The position numbers and the translations under genes are program-made. Below, one piece after another: positions 15,223 through 22,652 of a stretch of DNA of 28,604 bases. Under the pieces are notes generated by a model, which saw only the letters and a program-made list of their open reading frames with translations, was not told the DNA's origin and did no database searches. This DNA is from JBQTIP01 sp052388025. GTDB lineage: Bacteria > Actinomycetota > UBA4738 > HRBIN12. The stretch's first letter is position 1. Every line of letters begins with the position of its first letter. The DNA lies in assembly GCA_052388025.1 (NCBI GenBank), contig JBQTIP010000068.1, positions 1 through 28,604 on the forward strand, read 5' to 3'.

Positions 15223-16290
15223 CTAGCCCCTTTCGAGCCCGCCCACGATCGCCTCGGCTACCTCCATGGTGGTCGCGCGCCCGCCGAGGTCGGGCGTGCG
15301 GACCTCTCCCGCGGCGAGGACTCGCTCAACGCTCCGGGCGACGGCTTCCCCGGCACCGAACCGTCCGAGGTGGCGGAGCAGCATGACGCCGGAGAGGATC
15401 ATGGCGACGGGGTTCGCGATCCCCCGTCCGGCGATGTCTGGCGCGCTCCCGTGAACGGGCTCGAACACCGCGTATTCCCATCCCAGGTTCGCGCCGGCAG
15501 CCAGACCCAGCCCGCCCACGAGTCCCGCGCATAGGTCAGAGATGATGTCCCCGTAGAGATTGGGGAGCAGCAGCACGTCCAGCTGCTCGGGCTCGCTCGC
15601 CAGGCGAAGAGCCATCTCGTCGATCTCCATCTCCTGGTAGCCGACGTCGCGGTAGGACTCCGCCTCCTCGTCCGCGGTCTGGAGGAAGAGCCCGTCGGAG
15701 AACCGCATGATGTTCGCCTTGTGCCCCAGGGTCACGAGGCGCCGGCGGTGGACCCGCGCGTACTCGAAGGCGAAACGGACGATTCGCCGAGTGCCCGTCA
15801 CCGAGATCGGCTTGAGGGTGACCCCGGCGTCGGGGCGGAGCACGACGCCGCCGAGGCGGGCCAGCTCGTGGCGGAGGGCCTCTAGTTCCGCCGATCCGCG
15901 CTCGAACTCGATCCCCCGGTAGAGATCCTCGGTGTTCTCGCGGATGACGACGAGGTCGACCTCCGGGTGGCGCGTCGGGATGCCGAGAAAGGTCCGGGAT
16001 GGCCGCACGGCGGCGAACAGGTCGAGCTCCTGGCGAAGCGCGACGTTCACGCTCCGGAAGCCGGTTCCGACCGGCGTCGTGACGGGCCCCTTCAAAGCGA
16101 CGCGCGTGCGGCGGATCGCTTCTAGCGTCTCCTCGGACAGCGTCGAGCCGCCGCGCTCGAGCGCCGCCGTCCCCGCCCGGCGCTCGTCCCACTCGATGCC
16201 GACGCCCGTCGCGTCGAGGACGGCGCGCGTGGCCTCCGATACCTCCGGGCCGATGCCGTCGCCCAAGATCAGCGTGACGAGGTGAGCCAT
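15223..16290 (-). CDS. Isocitrate/isopropylmalate dehydrogenase family, copy 2
   Basis: A 355-residue paralogue of the enzyme at 8656-9741, clearly similar along its whole length. It has LILGDGIGPEVSEATR, GTGFRSVNVALRQELDLF, VIRENTEDLYRGIEFERG, GHKANIMRFSDGLFLQ and NLYGDIISDLCAGLVGGLGL. All catalytic features are kept, and it has the standard RENT motif that copy 1 lacks. NAD-dependent isocitrate dehydrogenase is most likely; an isopropylmalate, homoisocitrate or tartrate/malate-type dehydrogenase cannot be excluded. ATG 16290 has no ribosome binding site but has TAAGGT 6 bases upstream, so it is probably leaderless. It is divergent from the cupredoxin gene. Confidence 0.82.
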   Translation of the reverse strand: MAHLVTLILGDGIGPEVSEATRAVLDATGVGIEWDERRAGTAALERGGSTLSEETLEAIRRTRVALKGPVTTPVGTGFRSVNVALRQELDLFAAVRPSRTFLGIPTRHPEVDLVVIRENTEDLYRGIEFERGSAELEALRHELARLGGVVLRPDAGVTLKPISVTGTRRIVRFAFEYARVHRRRLVTLGHKANIMRFSDGLFLQTADEEAESYRDVGYQEMEIDEMALRLASEPEQLDVLLLPNLYGDIISDLCAGLVGGLGLAAGANLGWEYAVFEPVHGSAPDIAGRGIANPVAMILSGVMLLRHLGRFGAGEAVARSVERVLAAGEVRTPDLGGRATTMEVAEAIVGGLERG

Positions 16291-16296
16291 GTGCGA

Positions 16297-16302
16297 ACCT
16301 TA
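16297..16302 (-). promoter_or_regulatory. -10 box, leaderless (isocitrate dehydrogenase copy 2)
   Basis: TAAGGT on the minus strand lies 6 bases before ATG 16290. There is no ribosome binding site and no clear -35 box. Confidence 0.5.
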
Positions 16303-16356
16303 CTGAAAGCCATCCTGCGGTTGGACTCCCACGTACGTACAGCCGGGGGGGGTGAG

Positions 16357-16956
16357 ATGAGGAAGCTCGTGCAGACGGCCCTGGCCGGGCTGGCGCTCAC
16401 GCTGGTCGCCGCTCCGGCCGGCGCGGGGACCACCGAGGAGATTTCGATCGTGAGCCCGTCCGTCGGGTTCGATCCGGCGACCGTGACGTCCACGTTCGGA
16501 ACCACCTTCAACTGGACGAACGACGGCACGATCTCCCATACGACGACGCAGGACGGCCCGCTCGAGCTCTGGAGCTCCGGCATCCTCTCGCCCGGCGAGT
16601 CGTTCTCCGTGATCCTCGATGCGGCCGGGATCTACCGGTACCACTGCACCGTCCACCCGACGACGATGCAGGGCGCCATCCGGATCCCGGTCACCATCGA
16701 TCCCGCGTCGGGGTCCCAGACGACGACGTTCTCGATCACGATCGCCTCCGTCAGAGCTCCGGAGGGCCTCGCCTACGACGTGCAGAAGCGGAAGGGCAAC
16801 GGGGACTGGACGATCTTCAGGTCGGAGAAGAGGGTCAGGGTCGTGAGGTTCCACCCCGCTTCCTCAGGGACGTTCTCGTTCCGCTCACGTCTGCACGACA
16901 CGTCGAGTGACGCAACGAGCAAGTGGTCTCCGAAGGGATCGATCACGGTTTCATGA
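16357..16956 (+). CDS. Secreted plastocyanin-like cupredoxin with C-terminal beta domain
   Basis: A 199-residue exported protein. Residues 1-23 form a signal peptide (MRKLVQTALAGLALTLVAAP, cleavage near AGAG). Residues 26-115 are a cupredoxin with type 1 copper ligands visible: His61 in TISHTTTQDG, and Cys97, His100 and Met104 in YRYHCTVHPTTM (C-x2-H-x3-M). Residues 120-199 look like a fibronectin III-type beta domain (FSFRSRLHDTSS, then WSPKGSITVS). ATG 16357 is chosen for the signal peptide; GGTGAG precedes it immediately. It may carry electrons or store copper outside the membrane. Its place among TCA genes gives no direct clue, although respiratory complexes follow. Confidence 0.82.
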   Translation: MRKLVQTALAGLALTLVAAPAGAGTTEEISIVSPSVGFDPATVTSTFGTTFNWTNDGTISHTTTQDGPLELWSSGILSPGESFSVILDAAGIYRYHCTVHPTTMQGAIRIPVTIDPASGSQTTTFSITIASVRAPEGLAYDVQKRKGNGDWTIFRSEKRVRVVRFHPASSGTFSFRSRLHDTSSDATSKWSPKGSITVS

Positions 16957-17021
16957 CTGGGTGTTGCGGGCGAGCTTCGTCCGTGGAACGCTCGCGCCGG
17001 CAGGTAAGTGAGGAGGCGAGC

Positions 17022-18431
17022 GTGAACGAGTTCCGTATCGAGAAGGACACCATGGGCGAGGTCCGGGTCCCAGCACACGCGTACTACGGGGCCCAGACGC
17101 AGCGAGCCGTCGAGAACTTCCCGATCTCGGGGCTGCGGTTCCCCCGACGGTTCATCCAGGCCCTGGGGATGATCAAGTGGGCGGCTGCCCGGGTGAACGA
17201 GGACCTGGGGCTCCTCGAGCCGGGGGTCGCCGATCTCATCCGCCGGGTCGCCGATGAGGTAGCGAGCGGGCGGCTGGATGGGGAGTTCGTACTCGACGTC
17301 TTCCAGACGGGGTCGGGGACCTCGACGAACATGAACGCGAACGAGGTCATCGCCAACCGGGCCATCGAGATCGTGGGCGGGGAGCGAGGGAGCAAGGAGA
17401 TTCACCCGAACGACCACGTGAACTTGGGACAGTCATCGAATGACGTCATTCCCACGACGATCCGCCTGGCGACTCTCCTGGGGATCGCCGAGGGACTGAT
17501 CCCCGCCCTGGAACGGCTAAGGGAGTCGTTACGCGCGAAAGCTCTGGAGTTCGACGATGTGGTGAAGGTGGGGCGGACGCATCTCATGGACGCCACACCG
17601 GTCCGGCTCGGGCAGGAGTTCTCCGGCTACGCCGCACAGGTGGGCCTTGGGCTCGAGCGGCTCCGATCGGCTATGGAGCGCCTCGCGGAGCTCCCGCTCG
17701 GCGGGACCGCGGTGGGCACCGGGCTGAACGCACACCCCGAGTTCGCCCCCAGGGTGATCGCCCTCTTGGCCGAGCGCACAGGGCTCCCGGTCCGAGAGGC
17801 GGCGGATCACTTCGAGGCCCAGGGGTCGCAGGACGCGCTGGTGGAAGTGAGCGGTGTTTTGAAGATGGTGGCCGTGTCGCTCATGAAGGTCGCCAACGAC
17901 GTCCGGTGGATGGGCTCGGGCCCCCGGGCCGGGATCGGGGAGCTCCGGCTCCCCTCCCTCCAGCCGGGGTCCTCGATCATGCCCGGCAAAGTGAACCCGG
18001 TGATCCCCGAGGTGGTCCGCCAGGTGGCGGCACAGGTGATCGGGAACGACGCGGTGGTGACGATCGGAGGCGCCCTCGGAGAATTCGAGCTGAACGTGAT
18101 GATGCCCGTGATGGCCCACAACGTGCTGCAGTCGGTCGATCTGCTCACGAGCGCCGCCACGGTCTTCCGGGAGAAATGTGTGGGGGGGCTGGAGGCCGAC
18201 GCTGAGCGGGCCCGGGCGCTGGTGGAGCAGTCCTTCCCCATCATCACCGCCCTGGTTCCGAAGATCGGCTACGAGGCCGCCGCGGACATCGCGAAGGAGG
18301 CGCTGGCCACGGGGAGGGGCGTCCGCGAGATCGCCGCAGAGCGCGGAATCCTCCCCCCGGAGGAGCTGGAGGAGGCCCTGGACGTCCGCAGGATGACCGA
18401 GGGCGGGATTCTCACCCTCGGCGGCGAGTAG
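17022..18431 (+). CDS. fumC: Fumarate hydratase class II
   Basis: A 469-residue iron-independent fumarase of the aspartase/fumarase superfamily; it hydrates fumarate to malate as a homotetramer. Visible are TGSGTSTNMNANEVIANRA, IHPNDHVNLGQSSNDVIPTT, VGRTHLMDATPVRLGQEFSG, and the superfamily signature GSSIMPGKVNPVIPE on the mobile loop. GTG 17022 is chosen because AGGAGG sits 5 bases upstream and the protein then begins MNEFRIEKDTMGEV as in the family. It is complete, unlike the class I enzyme at 13944. It converges on the fumarate reductase operon with only 20 bases between stop codons, so the two form a malate-fumarate-succinate block. Confidence 0.97.
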   Translation: MNEFRIEKDTMGEVRVPAHAYYGAQTQRAVENFPISGLRFPRRFIQALGMIKWAAARVNEDLGLLEPGVADLIRRVADEVASGRLDGEFVLDVFQTGSGTSTNMNANEVIANRAIEIVGGERGSKEIHPNDHVNLGQSSNDVIPTTIRLATLLGIAEGLIPALERLRESLRAKALEFDDVVKVGRTHLMDATPVRLGQEFSGYAAQVGLGLERLRSAMERLAELPLGGTAVGTGLNAHPEFAPRVIALLAERTGLPVREAADHFEAQGSQDALVEVSGVLKMVAVSLMKVANDVRWMGSGPRAGIGELRLPSLQPGSSIMPGKVNPVIPEVVRQVAAQVIGNDAVVTIGGALGEFELNVMMPVMAHNVLQSVDLLTSAATVFREKCVGGLEADAERARALVEQSFPIITALVPKIGYEAAADIAKEALATGRGVREIAAERGILPPEELEEALDVRRMTEGGILTLGGE

Positions 18432-18451
18432 CCTCCGCCCGAGCGGGGGTC

Positions 18452-18922
18452 TCAGATGCGAAGGAGGACCCGTACCGTGAGGGCCGTGCCGGCCAGGGCG
18501 GTGCCGTAGCAGGCCAGGCCGATCAGTCGCTTCCATCCGTGGATCCCCAGCTGGTGGTGAAGGGTGAACCGGAATCGGTGGGCCCAGTGGAACAGGGGGA
18601 GGGAGACCAGCGCCAGGAGGTAGAGCTTGGTCAAGGGGTTCTGCGCCAGGTCGACCACCCGCTCATAAGAGAGGGCTCCGTCGGGGAGCCATCCCGCGGC
18701 GAAGGCGATCCCGAGGATCGCGACGTGGACCGGAACGAGCAGGGCCGCGACGAACCCTCCGGCCGAGAACAGTCCCCAGAAGAGGGGCTCCGGCCGCAGC
18801 AGCTCCCGCAGTGTCCCCCCGCCCACGGGCCTTGCGGGCGACCGACGCGGCTTCACCTCCCTCGCGTCGGACTGGTCGAGGATGTCTCCCAGGGAGAGTT
18901 CGTCCGTCCGTACTCCCTCCAT
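18452..18922 (-). CDS. frdD: Fumarate reductase subunit D (membrane anchor)
   Basis: A 156-residue anchor subunit. The C-terminal 110 residues follow E. coli FrdD closely: PLFWGLFSAGG, GALSYERVVDLAQNPLTK, and LPLFHWAHRFRFTLHHQLGI, in three membrane helices. The first 40 residues are an extra, charged N-terminal extension not found in the E. coli protein. ATG 18922 lies 2 bases after the frdC stop. With FrdC it anchors the FrdAB catalytic dimer and forms the menaquinol sites. Confidence 0.9.
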   Translation of the reverse strand: MEGVRTDELSLGDILDQSDAREVKPRRSPARPVGGGTLRELLRPEPLFWGLFSAGGFVAALLVPVHVAILGIAFAAGWLPDGALSYERVVDLAQNPLTKLYLLALVSLPLFHWAHRFRFTLHHQLGIHGWKRLIGLACYGTALAGTALTVRVLLRI

Positions 18923-18924
18923 GG

Positions 18925-19332
18925 TCAGAACCACACGTGGAGGTAGGTCACGACCACGGATACGACGATCCAGATCCCGACGAGCGCGGCTACGATCGTC
19001 GCCCGCGGCACGACCTTCCGACCGATCCGGATCACCAGGATGTGGGCGGTGAGCCGGAACCACGTGACCGCGTGGTAGAGCACCGCGATCAGGATGACCG
19101 CGGAGAGGACGACGATCGCGGGGAGCCTGAGCTTCCGAAGGAACTCGTTGTAGGCCTGGGCTCCCCCGGACAGGGCGGACAGGAAGAGCAGGAGGACCAG
19201 CGAGAAGGCCGCCGCGCAAATGGACGTGAGCTCCCGGGCTGCGAACCGGCGGAACGGAGTGGTCCGAAGCCACCAGGTCCGGGGCATCTGTGGAGCGTGG
19301 ACGGGGTACCGAGTGCGTCGCTCGACCCTCAC
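18925..19332 (-). CDS. frdC: Fumarate reductase subunit C (membrane anchor)
   Basis: A 135-residue protein with three membrane helices. It aligns with E. coli FrdC: PRTWWLRTTPFRRFAAREL at the N-terminus (the Arg-Glu pair matches the conserved Glu29 region), and LYHAVTWFRL in the second/third helix region. The GTG start at 19332 overlaps the frdB stop (GTGA), indicating coupled translation. It is paired with FrdD. Confidence 0.9.
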   Translation of the reverse strand: MRVERRTRYPVHAPQMPRTWWLRTTPFRRFAARELTSICAAAFSLVLLLFLSALSGGAQAYNEFLRKLRLPAIVVLSAVILIAVLYHAVTWFRLTAHILVIRIGRKVVPRATIVAALVGIWIVVSVVVTYLHVWF

Positions 19333-20078
19333 GCTCGCCCCCCGAACGGCCACACGACGGCGCGAAGGGTCCGGGTGGCCGCCGACACCTTTGAGCGCTG
19401 GATCGCCGCGGCCGGGTCGACGTCCTTCGGGCAGACCACGGTGCACTCCCCGACGAACGTGCAGTCCCAGATTCCCCAGTTCAGCTCCAGGACCTCCCGG
19501 CGCTCGGCTCGTCCCTGATCCCGGGAATCGAGGTTGTACCGGTGGGCCAGGGCGATCGCCGCCGGGCCGAGGAACACCGGGTCCAGGCCGAACACGGGGC
19601 AGGCCGCGTAGCAGAGCATGCAGTTGATGCACATGCTGAACTGTTTGTAGACGTCGACCTCCTCGGGGGTCTGGAGATACTCGCCCTCCCCGACCGGCTT
19701 CTCCTCACCCCGGATGATCCAGGGCTTGACCTCCTTCAGCTTCTCCAGGAAGTCGGTCATATCCACGACCAGGTCGCGGATCACGGGGAAGTACCGAAGG
19801 GGCTCGACGATGACCGGCTTCGGATGGAACTCCCGGACGAACGTCGAGCACGTGAGCCGGGGCTCCCCGTTCACCATCATCCCGCAGGAGCCGCAAACTC
19901 CCATCCGGCACGACCAGCGGTACGAGAGGCTTCCGTCTACGTTCTCCTTGATGTAGTTCAAGGCGTCGAGGACGACCAGGTCGTCGCGGTAGGGGACGTG
20001 GTACTCGTCGAAGTAGGGGACGGGGGCGTGTTCGGGCCGGTACCGGGCCACCTTCAACGCTACGGTCTCCTCGGCCAT
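19329..20078 (-). CDS. frdB: Fumarate reductase iron-sulfur subunit
   Basis: A 249-residue electron-transfer subunit, the same size as E. coli FrdB. The [2Fe-2S] ligands are in CRMGVCGSCGMMVNGEPRLTC-type spacing near residues 57-77 (four cysteines). The [4Fe-4S] motif is CINCMLCYAACP, and the [3Fe-4S] motif is CTFVGECTVVCPKDVDP. The second half of the first cluster has Cys (GSC), as in fumarate reductases, where the SdhB in this window has Asp (GSD). ATG 20078 has AGGAGG 6 bases upstream; 19 bases separate it from frdA. Confidence 0.95.
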   Translation of the reverse strand: MAEETVALKVARYRPEHAPVPYFDEYHVPYRDDLVVLDALNYIKENVDGSLSYRWSCRMGVCGSCGMMVNGEPRLTCSTFVREFHPKPVIVEPLRYFPVIRDLVVDMTDFLEKLKEVKPWIIRGEEKPVGEGEYLQTPEEVDVYKQFSMCINCMLCYAACPVFGLDPVFLGPAAIALAHRYNLDSRDQGRAERREVLELNWGIWDCTFVGECTVVCPKDVDPAAAIQRSKVSAATRTLRAVVWPFGGRA

Positions 20079-20097
20079 ATGCCGCCTCCTGACGGTG

Positions 20098-21807
20098 CTA
20101 GTACTTCCGCTCGGCCGGTGGCCACCGGGTGATCGAGACTCCGTGGTAGTCGATCCGGGGGCCTTCGGATGTGGCGAAGGCCAGACTGTGTCTGAGGAAC
20201 CGCTCGTCGTCTCGGTCGGGGTAATCTCGGCGCGTGTGGGATCCTCGGGACTCCCGCCGCTCGAGGCCCGACCGGACCACCGCCTCGGCGACGTCGAGCA
20301 TGTTGTCGAGTTCCAGGGCCGCCACCAACTCGGTGTTAAACGCCCGGTCGCGGTCGTCGAGGGCCACGTCCCGGTACCGCTCCTTGAGCGCGCGGACTTC
20401 CTCGACCGCTTCCTTCAGCGACTCCTCGGTCCGGTAGACGCCGGCCCCTTTCTCCAGGGCGGCCTGAAGATCATGGCGGATCGCGCCGATCCGTTCCCTG
20501 CCAGCATCCTTCTCGAGGAAGGTGGCCAACAGTCGGTCCTGTTCGGCCTTGGCGAGCGTCGCCAGCGGATCACGGGCGGGCGTAGTGGCGTCCAATGCGT
20601 CCTCGGCTGCCTGCTTTCCCACCCTCGCCCCGAACACGAGGCATTCGCTGAGGGAATTAGAGCCGAGCCGGTTCGCCCCGTTCATGCTCACGCACGCGAC
20701 CTCGCCGGCCGCGTAGAGGCCCGGAAGGCGGGTTCGCCCCACGAGATCGGTGTCGATCCCTCCCATCATGTAGTGGACCACAGGTCGGACCGGGATGGGC
20801 TCGTGGACCGGGTCGATCCCCACGAAGTTTCGCACCAGCTCCCGGACGAACGGGAGCCTCTTGTCGATGAGCTTCTCCCCGAGGTGGCGGATGTCCAGGT
20901 GGACGTAGTGGCCGTACGGTCCCTCGAAGGCCCGCCCCTTCTCGATCTCCTGGATGATGGCCCGGGAAAGGATGTCCCGGGGGCCGAGCTCCATCTTCGA
21001 GGGGATGTACTCCTCGAGGAACCGGCTGCCCTCCTTGTTCACCAGGTAGCCCCCCTCCCCCCGGGAGGCCTCTGTCATAAGGATCCCGGTGCCCGGGAGC
21101 CCGGTGGGGTGGTACTGGACGAACTCCATGTCCTTCAGTGGGACGCCGGCCCGGTATGCGAGCGTCATCCCGTCGCCGGTCTTGATTGCCCCGTTCGTGG
21201 TGAAGGAGAAGATCCGCCCGGCCCCGCCGGTGCAAAGGATTACGGCCTTCCCGGTGATGCACCTCACCTCGGCGTCCCGGAGGTCCATCGCGGCCACCCC
21301 CGCGCACCGGCCGTCCTCCACGAGGAGTTTGCTCACGAAGAACTCGTCGTAGCGGACGACGCTCTCGTACTTGAGCGAGGTCTGGAACAGGGCGTGGAGG
21401 AGGTGGAAGCCGGTCTTGTCCGCGGCGAACACCGTCCGGTTCACGCTCATCCCGCCGAAGGCCCGGACGGCGATCCTCCCGTCGGGCTCGCGGCTCCACG
21501 GGCACCCCCAGTGCTCGAGCCGGACGATTTCCCCCGGGCACTCGGCCACGAAGGCCTCCACTGCGTTCTGGTCAGCCAGGTAGTCGCTGCCTCGGATCGT
21601 GTCGAACGCGTGGAGGTCGAAGCTGTCATCCGGCCCCATGGCGGCGGCCGCGCCGCCCTCGGCGGAGACTGTGTGGCTGCGCATGGGGAAGACCTTGGAG
21701 ACCAGGGCGACGCTCAGGGTCTTGGACGTCTCGGCGGCGGCGATGGCGGCGCGAAGCCCGGCGGCTCCGCCTCCTACGATGACGATGTCGTGTTCGAACG
21801 TCTCCAA
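20098..21807 (-). CDS. frdA: Fumarate reductase flavoprotein subunit
   Basis: A 569-residue flavoprotein that reduces fumarate to succinate. Visible are the FAD Rossmann motif IVGGGAAGLRAAIAAA, the covalent-FAD histidine in MRSHTVSAEGG, GCPWSREPDGR, ADKTGFHLLHALFQTS, FVQYHPTGLPGTGILMTE, RGEGGYLVN, and GANRLGSNSLSE. The sequence follows E. coli FrdA but ends at PPAERKY, without its short charged tail. The start is TTG at 21807, with GGAGG 8 bases upstream; no in-frame ATG or GTG fits better. It is the first gene of frdABCD, 80 bases after sdhB on the same strand, so read-through from the SDH operon is possible. Confidence 0.95.
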   Translation of the reverse strand: METFEHDIVIVGGGAAGLRAAIAAAETSKTLSVALVSKVFPMRSHTVSAEGGAAAAMGPDDSFDLHAFDTIRGSDYLADQNAVEAFVAECPGEIVRLEHWGCPWSREPDGRIAVRAFGGMSVNRTVFAADKTGFHLLHALFQTSLKYESVVRYDEFFVSKLLVEDGRCAGVAAMDLRDAEVRCITGKAVILCTGGAGRIFSFTTNGAIKTGDGMTLAYRAGVPLKDMEFVQYHPTGLPGTGILMTEASRGEGGYLVNKEGSRFLEEYIPSKMELGPRDILSRAIIQEIEKGRAFEGPYGHYVHLDIRHLGEKLIDKRLPFVRELVRNFVGIDPVHEPIPVRPVVHYMMGGIDTDLVGRTRLPGLYAAGEVACVSMNGANRLGSNSLSECLVFGARVGKQAAEDALDATTPARDPLATLAKAEQDRLLATFLEKDAGRERIGAIRHDLQAALEKGAGVYRTEESLKEAVEEVRALKERYRDVALDDRDRAFNTELVAALELDNMLDVAEAVVRSGLERRESRGSHTRRDYPDRDDERFLRHSLAFATSEGPRIDYHGVSITRWPPAERKY

Positions 21808-21823
21808 AGACGCATCCTCCAGG

Positions 21824-21837
21824 AGGTCTCAGGACCT
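21824..21837 (-). promoter_or_regulatory. Small hairpin just upstream of the frdA ribosome binding site
   Basis: AGGTC and GACCT flank a 4-base loop, directly before the GGAGG used by frdA (21820-21816). It could modulate frdA translation or be a processing or attenuation site in the 80-base sdhB-frdA gap. The stem is only 5 bp, so chance is possible. Confidence 0.25.
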
Positions 21838-21887
21838 TTCTACCGGGTCCGGCCAGGAAGCGCCACGGATCTCCTGGGGCGAGGACT

Positions 21888-22652
21888 TCAGAAGCGGTCG
21901 AAGAGGATCGAGCGCTTGACGTCCTGGATGGCCTTCGTGACCTCGATGCCGCGGGGGCAGGCCTCCGTGCAGTTGAACGTGGTGCGGCACCGGAACACGC
22001 CGGTCCTCTCTGCCAGGATTTGCAGGCGCTCCCTCGCGCCGCGGTCCCTGGAGTCGTAGATGAATCGGTGGGCGTTCACGATGGCCGCTGGGCCGATGTA
22101 CTCCTCGTCGCTCCAGTAGATGGGGCATGAGGTGGTGCAGGCCGCGCACAGGATGCACTTCGTCGTGTCCTCGAAGCGGTGACGCTCCTTGGGCGACTGG
22201 AGCCGCTCCCGATCGGGCGCCCCCTCGTCGTTGATCAAGTAGGGGAGCACGGACCGGTAGCCTTCGAAGAAGGGCTCCATGTCCACGATGAGGTCCTTCA
22301 GGACCGGCAGGCCCCGGATCGGCTCGACGGTGACCTTCGGCGTGACGTCCTTCACCAGGATCTTGCAGGCCAGGGCATTCCGGCCGTTGATCAGCATGGC
22401 GTCGGAGCCGCAGACCCCGTGGGCGCACGACCGGCGGAGGGCGAGGGTGCCGTCCTGATACCACTTCACCTCGTGCAGGGCGTCGAGGAGCCGGTCGTTC
22501 GGCTCCATCGAGACCACGAACTCGTCCCACCACGAATCGTCCCGGATCTCCGGGTTGTATCGGCGAATCTTCAGGGTGAGGGACACCCTTCCCGTGGCCC
22601 CCACGCGACGCTTCTCGGAGGAATGCAGGACCTCGCCCAACTCGGCCGCCAT
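21888..22652 (-). CDS. sdhB: Succinate dehydrogenase iron-sulfur subunit
   Basis: A 254-residue subunit that passes electrons from SdhA to quinone. The [2Fe-2S] site is CAHGVCGSDAMLINGRNALA followed by Cys, where Asp in GSD takes one ligand place as in E. coli SdhB. The [4Fe-4S] site is CILCAACTTSCP, and the [3Fe-4S] site CRTTFNCTEACPRGI. ATG 22652 overlaps the sdhA stop by one base (TGATG). About 20 extra residues precede the usual beginning (VSLTLKIRRYNPE). It is the last gene of sdhCDAB. Confidence 0.95.
   Translation of the reverse strand: MAAELGEVLHSSEKRRVGATGRVSLTLKIRRYNPEIRDDSWWDEFVVSMEPNDRLLDALHEVKWYQDGTLALRRSCAHGVCGSDAMLINGRNALACKILVKDVTPKVTVEPIRGLPVLKDLIVDMEPFFEGYRSVLPYLINDEGAPDRERLQSPKERHRFEDTTKCILCAACTTSCPIYWSDEEYIGPAAIVNAHRFIYDSRDRGARERLQILAERTGVFRCRTTFNCTEACPRGIEVTKAIQDVKRSILFDRF

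Noticed and set aside
18452..21807. A second succinate dehydrogenase instead of fumarate reductase
   Set aside because: Gene order ABCD, the E. coli-like FrdC and FrdD anchors and the Cys ligand in FrdB all point to fumarate reductase; physiological direction still needs testing.
20095..22059. A 654-codon plus-strand open frame opposite frdA and sdhB
   Set aside because: It is the shadow of frdA and sdhB, which carry all family motifs; the shadow product resembles nothing.
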